From contig NZ_JAMTCF010000004.1 of assembly GCF_024171695.1 (NCBI RefSeq), forward strand, positions 310,001 to 374,000: 64,000 nucleotides of DNA, in the 5' to 3' direction. Made by a program: the position numbers and the translations under genes. Below are positions 26,665 to 36,315 of the stretch, one piece after another. Origin of the DNA: Actinosynnema pretiosum. GTDB taxonomy: Bacteria > Actinomycetota > Actinomycetes > Mycobacteriales > Pseudonocardiaceae. Each line of letters starts with the position of its first letter. Within the stretch, counting starts at the first letter, position 1. Under the pieces are notes generated by a model that did not search any database, was not told the origin of the DNA, and saw only the letters and a list, made by a program, of their open reading frames with translations.

Positions 26665-29600
26665 GTGTCCGACTCGTTCGCGCACCTCCACGTGCACACC
26701 GAGTACTCGATGCTCGACGGGGCGGCGAAGCTCAAGGACATGTTCGCCGAGTGCGAGCGGCTGGGGATGCCCGCCGCGGCGATCACCGACCACGGCAACA
26801 TGTACGGCGCCTACGACTTCTTCCGCCAGGCCACCGCCGCGGGCATCAAGCCGGTCATCGGCATCGAGGCGTACCTGGCCCCCGAGTCCCGGTTCAACAA
26901 GAAGCGCGTCACCTGGGGCGACCCCGGCCAGAAGGCCGACGACGTGTCCGCCAGCGGCGCCTACACGCACCAGACGATCTGGGCGCGCACCGTCGAGGGC
27001 CTGCACAACCTGATGAAGTGCTCCAGCCGCGCCTCCACCGAGGGCCAGCTGGGCAAGTGGCCGCGCATGGACGCCGAGCTGCTCGCCGAGCACTCCAAGG
27101 GCCTCATGGCCACCACCGGCTGCCCGTCCGGCGAGGTGCAGACCCGGCTCCGCCTCGGCCACGAGAAGGAGGCCTACGAGGCGGCGGGCAAGTGGCGCGA
27201 GATCTACGGCGCCGACAACTTCTTCGTCGAGCTGATGGACCACGGCATCGAGCTGGAGCGCCGGGTCCGCGACGGCCTGGTCGACATCGCCCGCAAGCTC
27301 GACATCCCGTTCGTGGTCACCAACGACTCGCACTACACGTACGCCGAGGACCGCGAGGCGCACGAGGCGCTGCTGTGCGTGCAGACCGGCAAGACCCTGC
27401 AGGACCCGAGCCGGTTCAAGTTCGACGGCACCGGCTACTACCTGAAGTCCCCGCAGGAGATGTACGCGATCGACTCCTCGGACCCGTGGCAGGAGGGCTG
27501 CCGCAACACGCTGCTGGTGGCCGAGAAGGTCGACACGACCGACATGTTCGCCTTCCAGAACCTCATGCCGCGCTACCCCGTCCCGGAGGGCATGACCGAG
27601 GCGGACTACTTCCGCGAGCAGGTGTGGGAGGGGATGCGCCGCAGGTTCCCCGGAGGCGTCGACGAGGTCCACACCAAGCAGGTGGAGTTCGAGATCGGCG
27701 TCATCCTGCAGATGGGCTTCCCCTCGTACTTCCTGGTCGTCGCGGACTTCATCAACTGGGCCAAGGAGAACGGCATCCGGGTCGGCCCCGGCCGAGGCTC
27801 CGCCGCGGGCGCGCTCATCGCCTACGCGATGGGCATCACCGACCTGGACCCGCTGGCGCACGGCCTGATCTTCGAGCGGTTCCTGAACCCGGACCGCGTC
27901 AGCCCGCCCGACATCGACATCGACTTCGACGAGCGCAGGCGCGGCGACGTCATCCGGTACGTGACCGACAAGTGGGGCGACGACAAGGTCGCCCAGGTCA
28001 TCACCTTCGGCACCATCAAGGCGAAGGCGGCCATCAAGGACTCCGCGCGCGTGCTGTACGGCCAGCCCGGCTACGCCGTCGCCGACCGGATCTCCAAGGC
28101 CATGCCGCCCGCCGTCATGGGCAAGGACATCCCGCTGTCGGGCATCTTCGACCCGCAGCACAAGCGGTACGCCGAGGCGTCCGAGGTGCGCGGCCTGTAC
28201 GACACGGACCCGCAGGTCAAGGAGATCATCGACACCGGTCGCGGCCTGGAGGGCCTGATCCGCAACGCGGGCGTGCACGCCTGCGCGGTCATCATGTCCG
28301 CCGAACCGCTGATGGACCACATCCCGGTGTGGAAGCGCCCGCAGGACGGCTCGATCATCACGCAGTTCGACTACCCGACCTGCGAGACGCTCGGCCTGCT
28401 GAAGATGGACTTCCTGGGCCTGTCGAACCTCACCACGATCGACGACGCGCTCAAGAACATGAAGATCAACGGCAAGGAGCCGGTCGACCTCGACCACCTG
28501 GAGCTGACCGACAAGAAGACCTACCAGCTCCTCTCCAAGGGCGAGACCCTGGGCGTGTTCCAGCTGGACGGCGGCCCCATGCGGGACCTGCTGCGCCTGA
28601 TGCGCCCCGACAACTTCGAGGACATCTCGGCCGTGGGCGCGCTGTACCGCCCCGGCCCCATGGGCGCGAACTCGCACACGAACTACGCGCTGCGCAAGAA
28701 CAAGCTCCAGGAGATCACGCCGATCCACCCGTCGCTGGCGGAGGCGCTGGAGGACATCCTCGGCACGACCTACGGCCTGATCGTGTACCAGGAGCAGGTC
28801 ATGGCGATCGCGCAGAAGCTGGCGGGCTACACGCTCGGCCAAGCGGACCTGCTGCGCCGCGCGATGGGCAAGAAGAAGAAGGAGATCCTGGACAAGGAGT
28901 TCGCCGGCTTCGAGGCCGGGATGCTGGCCAACGGCTACCCGGCCGACGCGATCAAGACCCTGTGGGAGATCCTCGTCCCGTTCGCCGACTACGCCTTCAA
29001 CAAGGCGCACTCGGCCGCGTACGGCCTGGTCTCGTACTGGACCGCGTACCTGAAGGCGAACTACCCGGCCGAGTTCATGGCCGCGCTGCTCACCACGAAC
29101 TCCGACAACAAGGACAAGTCGGCCATCTACCTGGCCGAGTGCCGCCGGATGGGCATCACGGTGCTCCCGCCGGACGTCAACGAGTCCGAGCGCGAGTTCG
29201 TCGCGGTCGGCGAGGACATCCGGTTCGGCCTCGGCGCGATCCGCAACGTCGGCGCGAACGTGGTCGACGCGATCATCAAGGCGCGCAAGGAGAAGGGCCG
29301 CTTCACCGACTTCTCCGACTTCCTGCGCAAGGTCGACGCCACGGTCTGCAACAAGAAGGTCGTGGAATCGCTGATCAAGGCCGGCGCCTTCGACTCGCTG
29401 AACCACCCCCGCAAGGGCCTGCACATGGTGCACGTCGAGGCGGTGGACGCGATCATGCTGACCAAGAAGGAGGAGGCGCGCGGCCAGTTCGACCTGTTCG
29501 GCGACGGCGGGGACGACGGCAACGGCAGCGTCTTCGACGTGCGCATCCCCGAGGAGCACTGGGAGTCCAAGCACCAGCTGACCCTGGAGCGGGAGATGCT

Positions 29601-30195
29601 GGGCCTGTACGTGTCCGGGCACCCGCTCAACGGGGTCGAGCAGGTGCTGGAGTCCTACTCGGACGCGTCCATCGCGCGCATCCTGGAAGGCGACGTCGCG
29701 GACGGCACGCAGGTCACGCTCGGCGGCATCCTCGCGTCGGTGACCAGGCGGGTCAACAAGAACGGCGAGCCGTGGGCGTCGGCGATGCTCGAAGACCTGG
29801 CCGGTGGCATCGAGGTGCTGTTCTTCCCGAAGAGCTACGTCGTGCACGGCATGTCCGTGGCCGAGGACGCGATCGTGCTGGTGAAGGCGCGCGTGGCGAA
29901 GCGGGACGACCGCATCTCCCTGATCGCCAACGACCTGGTGGTGCCGGACCTGGCAGAGCTGGGCAACCAGGCCCTGAGGCTGAAGCTGAACGCGTCGCGC
30001 TGCGACCCGAAACTGGTGACCTCGCTGAAGGAAGTCCTGTCGGCACATCCGGGGACGACCGAGGTGCACCTCAACCTGGTGATCAACAGCAGCCGCCAGA
30101 CCCTGCTGAAGCTGGACGACGCCCTGCGGGTCAACCCGACCCCGTCGCTCAAGGGCGACCTGAAGGCCCTGCTCGGACCGGGCTGCCTGGGCTGA
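26665..30195 (+). CDS. dnaE: DNA polymerase III alpha subunit (DnaE1)
   Basis: Replicative polymerase catalytic subunit. The 1176-residue product starts with a PHP domain ([13 protein letters not shown]; metal histidines at about 9 and 11), which in actinobacterial DnaE1 carries proofreading exonuclease activity. The polymerase palm has [14 protein letters not shown] and the catalytic [12 protein letters not shown] (about 414-425). The fingers, beta-clamp-binding region (near QFDLFGDGG, about 947), tandem HhH and C-terminal OB-fold ([14 protein letters not shown]) follow. GTG at 26665 is preceded by AGGGGG, and TATAGA at 26599-26604 is a plausible -10. Followed by a strong terminator. Confidence 0.98.
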   Translation: MSDSFAHLHVHTEYSMLDGAAKLKDMFAECERLGMPAAAITDHGNMYGAYDFFRQATAAGIKPVIGIEAYLAPESRFNKKRVTWGDPGQKADDVSASGAYTHQTIWARTVEGLHNLMKCSSRASTEGQLGKWPRMDAELLAEHSKGLMATTGCPSGEVQTRLRLGHEKEAYEAAGKWREIYGADNFFVELMDHGIELERRVRDGLVDIARKLDIPFVVTNDSHYTYAEDREAHEALLCVQTGKTLQDPSRFKFDGTGYYLKSPQEMYAIDSSDPWQEGCRNTLLVAEKVDTTDMFAFQNLMPRYPVPEGMTEADYFREQVWEGMRRRFPGGVDEVHTKQVEFEIGVILQMGFPSYFLVVADFINWAKENGIRVGPGRGSAAGALIAYAMGITDLDPLAHGLIFERFLNPDRVSPPDIDIDFDERRRGDVIRYVTDKWGDDKVAQVITFGTIKAKAAIKDSARVLYGQPGYAVADRISKAMPPAVMGKDIPLSGIFDPQHKRYAEASEVRGLYDTDPQVKEIIDTGRGLEGLIRNAGVHACAVIMSAEPLMDHIPVWKRPQDGSIITQFDYPTCETLGLLKMDFLGLSNLTTIDDALKNMKINGKEPVDLDHLELTDKKTYQLLSKGETLGVFQLDGGPMRDLLRLMRPDNFEDISAVGALYRPGPMGANSHTNYALRKNKLQEITPIHPSLAEALEDILGTTYGLIVYQEQVMAIAQKLAGYTLGQADLLRRAMGKKKKEILDKEFAGFEAGMLANGYPADAIKTLWEILVPFADYAFNKAHSAAYGLVSYWTAYLKANYPAEFMAALLTTNSDNKDKSAIYLAECRRMGITVLPPDVNESEREFVAVGEDIRFGLGAIRNVGANVVDAIIKARKEKGRFTDFSDFLRKVDATVCNKKVVESLIKAGAFDSLNHPRKGLHMVHVEAVDAIMLTKKEEARGQFDLFGDGGDDGNGSVFDVRIPEEHWESKHQLTLEREMLGLYVSGHPLNGVEQVLESYSDASIARILEGDVADGTQVTLGGILASVTRRVNKNGEPWASAMLEDLAGGIEVLFFPKSYVVHGMSVAEDAIVLVKARVAKRDDRISLIANDLVVPDLAELGNQALRLKLNASRCDPKLVTSLKEVLSAHPGTTEVHLNLVINSSRQTLLKLDDALRVNPTPSLKGDLKALLGPGCLG

Positions 30196-30199
30196 CAGC

Positions 30200-30231
30200 G
30201 GCGCGCCCGGCGATCCCCTGCCGGGCGCGCC
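30200..30231. terminator. Terminator after dnaE
   Basis: Eleven-nt arms GGCGCGCCCGG and CCGGGCGCGCC, extended by one C-G pair, flank an 8-nt loop and start 4 bp after the dnaE stop. Confidence 0.85.
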
Positions 30232-30334
30232 CCCCGACAGGGAACCGCCGGGGTCACCACTCGCACCCCTGCAAGTCGAACGCACTAGCGGGCTGCGGGG
30301 CGAGCGCAGCGAGCCCAAGCAGCCCCACTCCCGC

Positions 30335-30472
30335 GTCCCTCGTCTCCGTTTGGCCTGGCGCAGCCCGAGCACGCTCGTCAAGATGCCGCCGCACTGCCCG
30401 GCAGACCGCACAGTCATCCGGCGTCTTGACGAGTGTGCTTGCCTGAAAGGAGGCCAAACGGAGACGAGGGAC
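30335..30472. repeat. 138-bp long inverted repeat, MITE-like
   Basis: The outer arms 30335-30356 and 30451-30472 are 22-nt exact reverse complements (core CCTCGTCTCCGTTTGG). An inner pair, 30368-30388 (AGCACGCTCGTCAAGATG...) and 30419-30439, matches at 19 of 21 positions. The loop between them is 30 nt. The whole can fold as one long hairpin of about 54 nt per side. It lies in the gene-free gap between dnaE and bioA; the DNA is less GC-rich here than neighbouring genes. No reading frame is supported. Confidence 0.88.
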
Positions 30473-30581
30473 CCCGCCCACCGCAGTAGTTGTCCGTAAA
30501 CCGGACCACCACCCCAACGGTCACCGGTCGGCAGAGCCCGTCCCTCTCGTTTTTGGAGGCCTGCCCCGCTGGCGAGGCGCG

Positions 30582-30637
30582 CCCTTCAGCTCTTGCCTTT
30601 CAGCTTTTGACTTTCCGCTCTTGCCCTTCAGCACTCG
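30582..30637. repeat. Four tandem 14-bp repeats before bioA
   Basis: Units CCCTTCAGCTCTTG, CCTTTCAGCTTTTG, ACTTTCCGCTCTTG and CCCTTCAGCACTCG lie head to tail, ending 46 bp before the bioA start. The pyrimidine-rich, lower-GC run stands out. It could be a regulator-binding array for bioA or a neutral expansion. Confidence 0.8.
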
Positions 30638-30683
30638 CCGCCACCCCCACCCACCCCCGCCCCCTCCACTACCCTCACCCGCC

Positions 30684-31955
30684 GTGGACCGAGCTGATCT
30701 CCTCCGCCTGGACCGGCAGCACGTCTGGCACCCCTACGCCCCCATGCCTGCCACCACCGACCCGCTCGTCGTCACCTCCGCCGAAGGCGTCCGCCTCCGC
30801 CTGGACGACGGCCGTGACCTGATCGACGGCATGTCCTCCTGGTGGGCCGCCATCCACGGCTACCGGCACCCCGTCCTCGACGCCGCGATCCGCGACCAGC
30901 TCGGCCAAATGAGCCACGTCATGCTCGGCGGCCTCACGCACGAGCCCGCCGTTGCCCTCTGCACCCGACTGGCCGAGATCACCCCGCCCGGACTGGAGCA
31001 CGTCTTCCTCTCCGACTCCGGCTCGGTCGCCGTCGAGATCGCGGTCAAGATGTGCCTCCAGCACTGGCGCTCCCTGGGCAAGCCGGAGAAGCGCCGCCTG
31101 CTCACCTGGCGCGGCGGCTACCACGGGGACACCTTCCACCCCATGTCCGTCTGCGACCCGGACGGCGGGATGCACTCCCTCTGGCGCGGGGTGCTGCCCG
31201 AGCAGGTGTTCGCCTCCGCCCCGCCCGCCGCGATGGACACCGCCTACGTCGCCGAGCTGGCCGACCTGGTCGAGCGGCACGCCGACGAGCTCGCCGCCGT
31301 CATCGTCGAACCCGTCGTCCAGGGCGCGGGCGGCATGAGGTTCCACGACCCCCGCTACCTGCACGTGCTCCGCGAGCTGACCCTCGCGAACGACGTGCTC
31401 CTCGTCTTCGACGAGATCGCCACCGGCTTCGGCCGCACCGGCGAGCTGTTCGCCGCCGACCACGCGGGCGTCAGCCCGGACGTGATGTGCGTCGGCAAGG
31501 CCCTGACCGGCGGTTACCTCTCCCAGGCCGCGACCCTGTGCACCCCGCGCGTCGCCGAGGGCATCGCGCGCGGCGACGTCCCGTTGCTCGCGCACGGCCC
31601 CACGTTCACGGGCAACCCGCTCGCCTCCGCAGCCGCCCTCGCCTCGACCGACCTGCTGCTCTCCCGCGACTGGCGCGCGGAGGTGGCGGGCATCGAGTCC
31701 GGCCTGCGCGAGGGCCTGGCGGGCGCACCCGGTCAGGTCCGGGTGCTGGGCGCGATCGGCGTGGTGCAGCTGGACCACGAGGTGGACGTGGCCGCCGCCA
31801 CCGCCGCCGCCGTCGAGCGCGGGGTGTGGCTGCGGCCGTTCCGCGACCTCGTCTACACCATGCCGCCGTTCGTCTGCTCCGATCAGGACGTCGCCGACAT
31901 CGCCGCCGCCGTGGTCGCGGCGGCCGAGGCGTCCTCACTGGCGCAGCAGCGTTGA
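30684..31955 (+). CDS. bioA: Adenosylmethionine-8-amino-7-oxononanoate aminotransferase (DAPA synthase)
   Basis: PLP class-III aminotransferase converting KAPA to DAPA in biotin synthesis, with SAM as amino donor. The 423-residue product shows [12 protein letters not shown] near the start (substrate loop), [27 protein letters not shown], the cofactor motif [11 protein letters not shown] and the Schiff-base lysine K272 in [13 protein letters not shown] 30684 follows TACCCT plus 8 nt, a leaderless pattern. Unlike the bioA-bioF-bioD arrangement of mycobacteria, no bioF follows; two opposite-strand genes separate bioA from bioD. Confidence 0.96.
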   Translation: MDRADLLRLDRQHVWHPYAPMPATTDPLVVTSAEGVRLRLDDGRDLIDGMSSWWAAIHGYRHPVLDAAIRDQLGQMSHVMLGGLTHEPAVALCTRLAEITPPGLEHVFLSDSGSVAVEIAVKMCLQHWRSLGKPEKRRLLTWRGGYHGDTFHPMSVCDPDGGMHSLWRGVLPEQVFASAPPAAMDTAYVAELADLVERHADELAAVIVEPVVQGAGGMRFHDPRYLHVLRELTLANDVLLVFDEIATGFGRTGELFAADHAGVSPDVMCVGKALTGGYLSQAATLCTPRVAEGIARGDVPLLAHGPTFTGNPLASAAALASTDLLLSRDWRAEVAGIESGLREGLAGAPGQVRVLGAIGVVQLDHEVDVAAATAAAVERGVWLRPFRDLVYTMPPFVCSDQDVADIAAAVVAAAEASSLAQQR

Positions 31956-32597
31956 CCCCCACACCAGCAGCAGCACCGAGTACCCGATCAGCAGCCACCC
32001 CAGCAGCCGGTTCCCGCCGTCGCCCCCGCCGAACGCCCTGGCCCGCGCCGAGAACCGCGCCGTGACCGCCGCCACCAGCGCGACCACGGCCAGCGCCAGC
32101 GGGGCCAGCAGCACGCCCCAGGCCCCCGCGAACACCCCGCCGAAGTAGTCCACCGGCAGCGGCACGTCCGACCACCCGCTGACCGGGGCCATCAGCACCG
32201 CGACGGAACCCCACACCCAGGTCGCGCGCCGCCACTGCCGCGCCCGCTCCGGTCCGCCGGACCGCCCCACCAGGAGCGCGATCCCGCCCACGGCGAACGC
32301 GGCGCCCGCGAACAGCCAGCCCACCACCGTGGACACCACCGGGATCGGGGCCACGACCTCACCCACCAGCGGGACCACGTGCGACCACAGAACGTAGTGG
32401 CAGAGCACGCCCAGCGGGATCGCGCCGAGCACCACCCCCACCTGCTTGCCGTCGCTGAGCCGCTCGAACCACGACCGCTCCCGCACGGCGGTCTCCGGCG
32501 TCCGCCCGGTGAGCCACGCCTTGTCGCGCACCCGCTGCCCCTGCCACTGCCCCTGCTCCCGCCGCTGCCGCCGCCTGCGGCGCGACCCCCTGCCCAC
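31935..32597 (-). CDS. Multi-pass membrane protein of unknown function
   Basis: Not recognised. The 220-residue product has an Arg/Gln-rich N-terminus (about 1-35), then about five hydrophobic segments starting with [19 protein letters not shown] (about 57-75) and ending with [17 protein letters not shown]. No catalytic motif is visible. GTG 32597 lies 5 bp after the stop of the glutaredoxin-like gene on the same strand, so the two are likely co-transcribed; GTG 32531 is an alternative start. The 3' end overlaps the 3' end of bioA by 21 bp (convergent). Confidence 0.75.
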   Translation of the reverse strand: MGRGSRRRRRQRREQGQWQGQRVRDKAWLTGRTPETAVRERSWFERLSDGKQVGVVLGAIPLGVLCHYVLWSHVVPLVGEVVAPIPVVSTVVGWLFAGAAFAVGGIALLVGRSGGPERARQWRRATWVWGSVAVLMAPVSGWSDVPLPVDYFGGVFAGAWGVLLAPLALAVVALVAAVTARFSARARAFGGGDGGNRLLGWLLIGYSVLLLVWGSTLLRQ

Positions 32598-32602
32598 CGC
32601 CG

Positions 32603-32848
32603 TCAGCCCTCGACCGCTATGGCGGAGGCCAACTGGGTGTTGGTGGGCTCCACCAGCACCGTCCCGTCCGCCAGCACGACCACCGGGATGTTCTTGCGCC
32701 CGCCCGCGATCTCCACGGCCCGCTCGCGCGCCACCTCGTCGTGCTCGACGTCGACCTCGGTGAACGGAACCCCGTTCTCCCTGAACCACGCCTTGGCCCG
32801 GCGGCAGTCGCCGCACCAGTCGGCGCTGTAAACCACGATTTCACCCAT
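32603..32848 (-). CDS. Glutaredoxin/mycoredoxin-like thiol oxidoreductase
   Basis: Small thioredoxin-fold redox protein of 81 residues. It has the active-site C12-x-x-C15 as CGDC after YSADW, the cis-Pro segment KNIPVVVLADG and a C-terminal helix with PTNTQLASAI. Actinobacterial mycoredoxins reduce mixed disulfides of mycothiol; the classical motif is CGYC, so the CGDC here leaves the exact subgroup open (NrdH-like or another Grx-like protein). ATG 32848 follows TACAGT plus 7 nt on the minus strand, a leaderless pattern. Divergent from bioD with 60 bp between. Confidence 0.87.
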   Translation of the reverse strand: MGEIVVYSADWCGDCRRAKAWFRENGVPFTEVDVEHDEVARERAVEIAGGRKNIPVVVLADGTVLVEPTNTQLASAIAVEG

Positions 32849-32908
32849 GCCGGTGACTGTAGAACGCCACTCACGGCAACGCTGCGTGTCGTCGTAGTGT
32901 GGGGGGCC

Positions 32909-33625
32909 GTGAGCGTCCTCGTGATCACCGGCACGGGCACCGACGTCGGCAAGACCGTGGTCGTGGCCGCGCTGGCGGCGATCGCGGCAGCCGAAGGCCG
33001 TCGGGTGGCCGTCCTCAAGCCGGTGCAGACCGGCGTCCTGCCCGGCGAACCGGGTGACCTGGCGGAGGTCCAGCGGATGGCGGGCCCCGTCACCACCCGT
33101 GAGCTGCGCCGCTACCCCGACCCGCTGTCCCCGGCCGCCGCGGCCCGCCGCTCCGGCCTGCCCACCGCGCACCCGGCCGAGATCGCAGGCGCGGCCACCG
33201 CGCTGGACGACGCACACGACCTGGTGATCGTCGAGGGCGCGGGCGGCCTGCTCGTGCCGCTCGACGACCGGGGCGCCACCCTCGCCGACGCGGCCTGGGC
33301 GCTGCACGCCCCCGTGCTCGTCGTCGCCCACGCCGAGCTCGGCACCCTCAACACCACCGCCCTCACCGCCGAGGTGCTGGTGCGGCGCGGCCTCGAGTCG
33401 ATCGGCGTGGTCATCGGCCGCTGGCCCGAGCACCCCGACCTGGCCGCCCGGTGCAACCTCGTCGACCTGCCCGAGGTCGCGGGAGCCCCGCTGCTGGGCG
33501 CGCTGCCGGACGGGGCGGGCGCGCTCACCGGCTCGGAGTTCCTGGAGGTCGCGCGCGCCGGGCTGTCCCCGTGGTTCGGCGGCACGTTCGACCCGGACAA
33601 GTTCTCCGCCCCGCACACCTGCTGA
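32909..33625 (+). CDS. bioD: Dethiobiotin synthetase
   Basis: ATP-dependent enzyme closing the ureido ring of DAPA to give dethiobiotin. The 238-residue product has the P-loop TGTGTDVGKT (about 7-16), the KPVQTG substrate loop and VEGAGGLLVPL. GTG 32909 follows TAGTGT plus 8 nt, so it is probably leaderless, and shares its short promoter region with the divergent glutaredoxin-like gene. bioB follows after 84 bp. Confidence 0.95.
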   Translation: MSVLVITGTGTDVGKTVVVAALAAIAAAEGRRVAVLKPVQTGVLPGEPGDLAEVQRMAGPVTTRELRRYPDPLSPAAAARRSGLPTAHPAEIAGAATALDDAHDLVIVEGAGGLLVPLDDRGATLADAAWALHAPVLVVAHAELGTLNTTALTAEVLVRRGLESIGVVIGRWPEHPDLAARCNLVDLPEVAGAPLLGALPDGAGALTGSEFLEVARAGLSPWFGGTFDPDKFSAPHTC

Positions 33626-33709
33626 CACGCCCGCCGCGCTCTGCCACTCAGCGGGGTTGCTCGGGCACACTCGGTGACCGACGGCGCGAGTCGACCCCGA
33701 GGAGAAGTC

Positions 33710-34762
33710 GTGACGGCAGCCCCCGAGCAGGCGCAGACCACCCCGGACTCCGGGACCGACCAGGCCGGTGACGTGCTCGCCGAGGCCGGGGAGCGGGTGC
33801 TGGAGGGCGGCGTCGGACTCACCGAGGAGCAGGTCCGGCGGGTGCTCGCCCTGCCCGACGAGCGCATCCCCGAACTCCTCTCGCTCGCCCACGAGGTCCG
33901 CGTGCGCTGGTGCGGGCCCGAGGTCGAGGTGGAGGGCATCGTGTCCCTCAAGACCGGCGGCTGCCCCGAGGACTGCCACTTCTGCTCCCAGTCCGGCCGG
34001 TTCCCCTCGCCGGTGCGCTCCGCCTGGCTGGACGTGCCCGGCCTGGTCCGCGCGGCCAGGCAGACCGCCGAGACCGGGGCCACCGAGTTCTGCGTCGTCG
34101 CGGCCGTGCGGGGGCCTGACGCGCGGCTGATGTCGCAGGTCCGCGCCGGGATCGAGGCCATCCGCGCCGACGGCAACCCCATCCAGATCGCCTGCTCGCT
34201 CGGGATGCTCACCCAGGCGCAGGTGGACGAGCTGGTCGCGATGGGCGTGCACCGCTACAACCACAACCTGGAGACCGCCCGATCGCACTTCCCGAACGTG
34301 GTCACCACGCACTCCTGGGAGGAGCGCCGGGACACCCTGCGGATGGTCCGCGCGGCGGGCATGGAGGTGTGCTGCGGCGGGATCATCGGCATGGGGGAGA
34401 CCCCGGCGCAGCGGGCCGAGTTCGCCGTCCAGCTCGCCGCCCTCGAACCCGACGAGGTGCCGCTCAACTTCCTCATCCCCAACCCCGGCACCCCGTACGA
34501 GGACTACCCGGTGGTGGAGGGGCCCGAGGCGCTGCGGGTGGTCGGGGCGTTCCGGTTGGCGCTGCCGCGCACGGTCCTGCGGTTCGCTGGCGGGCGGGAG
34601 CTGACGTTCGGCGACCTCGGGGCTAAGCGGGGGATGCTCGGCGGGATCAACGCGATCATCGTCGGGAACTACCTGACCAACCTCGGGCGGCCCGCGCAGG
34701 AGGACCTGGACATGCTGGCCGAGCTGGCCATGCCGATCAAGGAGTTGAACAAGACCCTGTGA
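33710..34762 (+). CDS. bioB: Biotin synthase (radical SAM)
   Basis: Inserts sulfur into dethiobiotin. The 350-residue product carries the radical-SAM cluster motif C85-x3-C89-x2-C92 in [13 protein letters not shown], plus the conserved [20 protein letters not shown] and [11 protein letters not shown] stretches that include cysteines of the auxiliary [2Fe-2S] cluster. A roughly 30-residue N-terminal extension precedes the enzyme. GTG 33710 has AGGAGAA 4-5 nt upstream. The stop overlaps bsaP by 4 bp, coupling it to its accessory protein. Confidence 0.97.
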   Translation: MTAAPEQAQTTPDSGTDQAGDVLAEAGERVLEGGVGLTEEQVRRVLALPDERIPELLSLAHEVRVRWCGPEVEVEGIVSLKTGGCPEDCHFCSQSGRFPSPVRSAWLDVPGLVRAARQTAETGATEFCVVAAVRGPDARLMSQVRAGIEAIRADGNPIQIACSLGMLTQAQVDELVAMGVHRYNHNLETARSHFPNVVTTHSWEERRDTLRMVRAAGMEVCCGGIIGMGETPAQRAEFAVQLAALEPDEVPLNFLIPNPGTPYEDYPVVEGPEALRVVGAFRLALPRTVLRFAGGRELTFGDLGAKRGMLGGINAIIVGNYLTNLGRPAQEDLDMLAELAMPIKELNKTL

Positions 34763-34956
34763 GCGCGGGCGAGGAGTACTGCGGGCACTGCGGCCACGCT
34801 CGGGACGCGGCCGACCACGGCGCGTGCGCGCGACGGCTCGGGGTGGTCGACCCTCCCCGGTTCTGCTCGGCGTGCGCGCGGCGGATGGTCGTGCAGGTGA
34901 CACCCGGAGGGTGGACGGCCTCGTGCGGCAGGCACGGCGAGGTGCGGTCGGCCTGA
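34759..34956 (+). CDS. bsaP: BsaP, biotin synthase auxiliary protein
   Basis: Small Cys-rich protein of 65 residues, translationally coupled to bioB (GTGA overlap). Two C-x2-C pairs, C8/C11 in [10 protein letters not shown] and C36/C39 in FCSACARRM, plus C23 and C56, suggest a metal or Fe-S site. It matches the actinobacterial biotin synthase auxiliary protein family (Rv1590-like), reported to support BioB activity, probably by acting on its Fe-S cluster. The same bioB-bsaP-DUF2567 order is found in mycobacteria. Confidence 0.9.
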   Translation: MSAGEEYCGHCGHARDAADHGACARRLGVVDPPRFCSACARRMVVQVTPGGWTASCGRHGEVRSA

Positions 34957-34969
34957 CCGGCGGCGCCCG

Positions 34970-35008
34970 CGCGCGCCCCGCGACCGTCGGGTGGTCGCGG
35001 GGCGCGCG
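34970..35008. terminator. Strong terminator after bsaP
   Basis: Sixteen-nt perfect arms CGCGCGCCCCGCGACC and GGTCGCGGGGCGCGCG flank a 7-nt loop, ending the bioD-bioB-bsaP unit. Confidence 0.88.
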
Positions 35009-35047
35009 GTAACCTCCTGCCGACGGTCGGGCGCAGGGAGGTCTCGG

Positions 35048-36271
35048 GTGGCTGAGCAACCGGTTGACGGGCAGGGCGGGTCGGACGGCTCGTCGACCTC
35101 GGCCCCGGCCGGGCGCGCCGAGGCCGGGTGGCCCCGGCGCGACGAGGCGACCACGAGGATCAGCAAGGCGGCGCTGGGCGGGGCGGACGAGAAGACCGCC
35201 GTGCTGGCGAAGCCGGTCGTGGGGAAGTCCACTCCGGTCAAGCCCGCTGACGCCGCGCCCGCCCCCGAACCTGCGGTGGCCGACTCCAAGGCCGTGGAGC
35301 CCGAGCCGGTGAAGCCCGAGGCCGTGAAGCCCGAGCCGGTGGAGCCCAAGGCCGCGAACCCCGAAGCCGCGAACCCCGAAGCCGTGAAGTCCGAAGCGGT
35401 GAAGCCCGAGCCCGCCGACTCCGAGCCCACAAACTCCAAGTCCACCGCCCCCGAGTCCGCCGACTCCAAGCCCTCCGTCCCCGAGTCCGCCGATGCCGTG
35501 AAGCCCCCGGCGTCGAAGGCCGACGAGAGCACCCAGGCCGCCCTCACCCCCGTCACCGACGAGCCCGAGCCCGCCCCCTCGTCCTCGCCCGAGGCCGTCG
35601 TCGTGGCCGCGCACGTCGCCGCGCCCGCCCCCGTCGTCGACACCGAGCCCGCGACCGAGCGGGTCGCCCGGCCCGACACCCTCGACGGGTACGACCGGCA
35701 GCCCCCGGCCGAGTCCTGGGTGGGCGCCCCCGTGCACGTCCTGCACGCCTTCCACCGCGACCGGCCGAAGGTCGTGGTGCAGCGGGACATCCCGTCCGCG
35801 ATCAAGGTGTTCTCCACGACCTCCCTCCTCGGCCTGCCGATCGGCCTGCTGTGGGCGTGGCTCGCGCCCGCGCAGAACGCCGTCGTCCAGTCCGGCGGGT
35901 TCGTCCCGGTGCCCGGCGAGAGCTACCACCGGCTCGACTCGCTGATGGTGTTCGTGCTGCTCGGCCTGGCCGCAGGCGTCCTCACCGGCACCGGGTCGTG
36001 GATGATGCGGGAACTGCGCGGCCCCGTGGTCATGCTGGCCGCGACGGTCGGGTCGGTGCTGGCCGCGTTCCTGGCGTTCCGGGTCGGCGCGCCCCTCTCG
36101 ACCTGGCACTACGAGCTGGCGTCCGCCCCCGTCGTCGGCGAGGTGATCAGGCTCGCCCCCTCGTTGGACAGCGCGTGGGGGATCGTGGCCTGGCCGCTCG
36201 GCACCGCGCTCGCGTACGGCTGCCTCGCCGCCTGGAACGGCATGGACGACCTGGGGCGCAGGCTCGCCTGA
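35048..36271 (+). CDS. DUF2567-type membrane protein with long repetitive N-terminus
   Basis: Function unknown. Residues 1-235 are hydrophilic and disordered, with a Pro/Glu/Lys/Ala repeat at about 70-165 built of five-residue units (EPVKP, EAVKP, EAANP, ESADS). The C-terminal 150 residues have four membrane segments (about 258-280, 300-325, 330-350, 380-400) ending with WNGMDDLGRRL, matching the DUF2567 family found after bioB-bsaP in mycobacteria (Rv1591-like). GTG 35048 has GGGAGG upstream. The terminator before it implies its own promoter. Confidence 0.8.
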   Translation: MAEQPVDGQGGSDGSSTSAPAGRAEAGWPRRDEATTRISKAALGGADEKTAVLAKPVVGKSTPVKPADAAPAPEPAVADSKAVEPEPVKPEAVKPEPVEPKAANPEAANPEAVKSEAVKPEPADSEPTNSKSTAPESADSKPSVPESADAVKPPASKADESTQAALTPVTDEPEPAPSSSPEAVVVAAHVAAPAPVVDTEPATERVARPDTLDGYDRQPPAESWVGAPVHVLHAFHRDRPKVVVQRDIPSAIKVFSTTSLLGLPIGLLWAWLAPAQNAVVQSGGFVPVPGESYHRLDSLMVFVLLGLAAGVLTGTGSWMMRELRGPVVMLAATVGSVLAAFLAFRVGAPLSTWHYELASAPVVGEVIRLAPSLDSAWGIVAWPLGTALAYGCLAAWNGMDDLGRRLA

Positions 36272-36315
36272 GCCCACGCCCCACGCCTCACCCCCCACGT
36301 CCCGCGCCCCACGCC

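Noticed and set aside
26413-30417. Long antisense frame opposite dnaE (over 1300 codons)
   Set aside because: It is a mirror frame of a strongly biased high-GC gene, with no recognisable domain.
30335-30472. Rho-independent terminator of dnaE
   Set aside because: A normal terminator already lies at 30200-30231. This element is much longer with a two-tier arm structure and is better treated as a repeat element.
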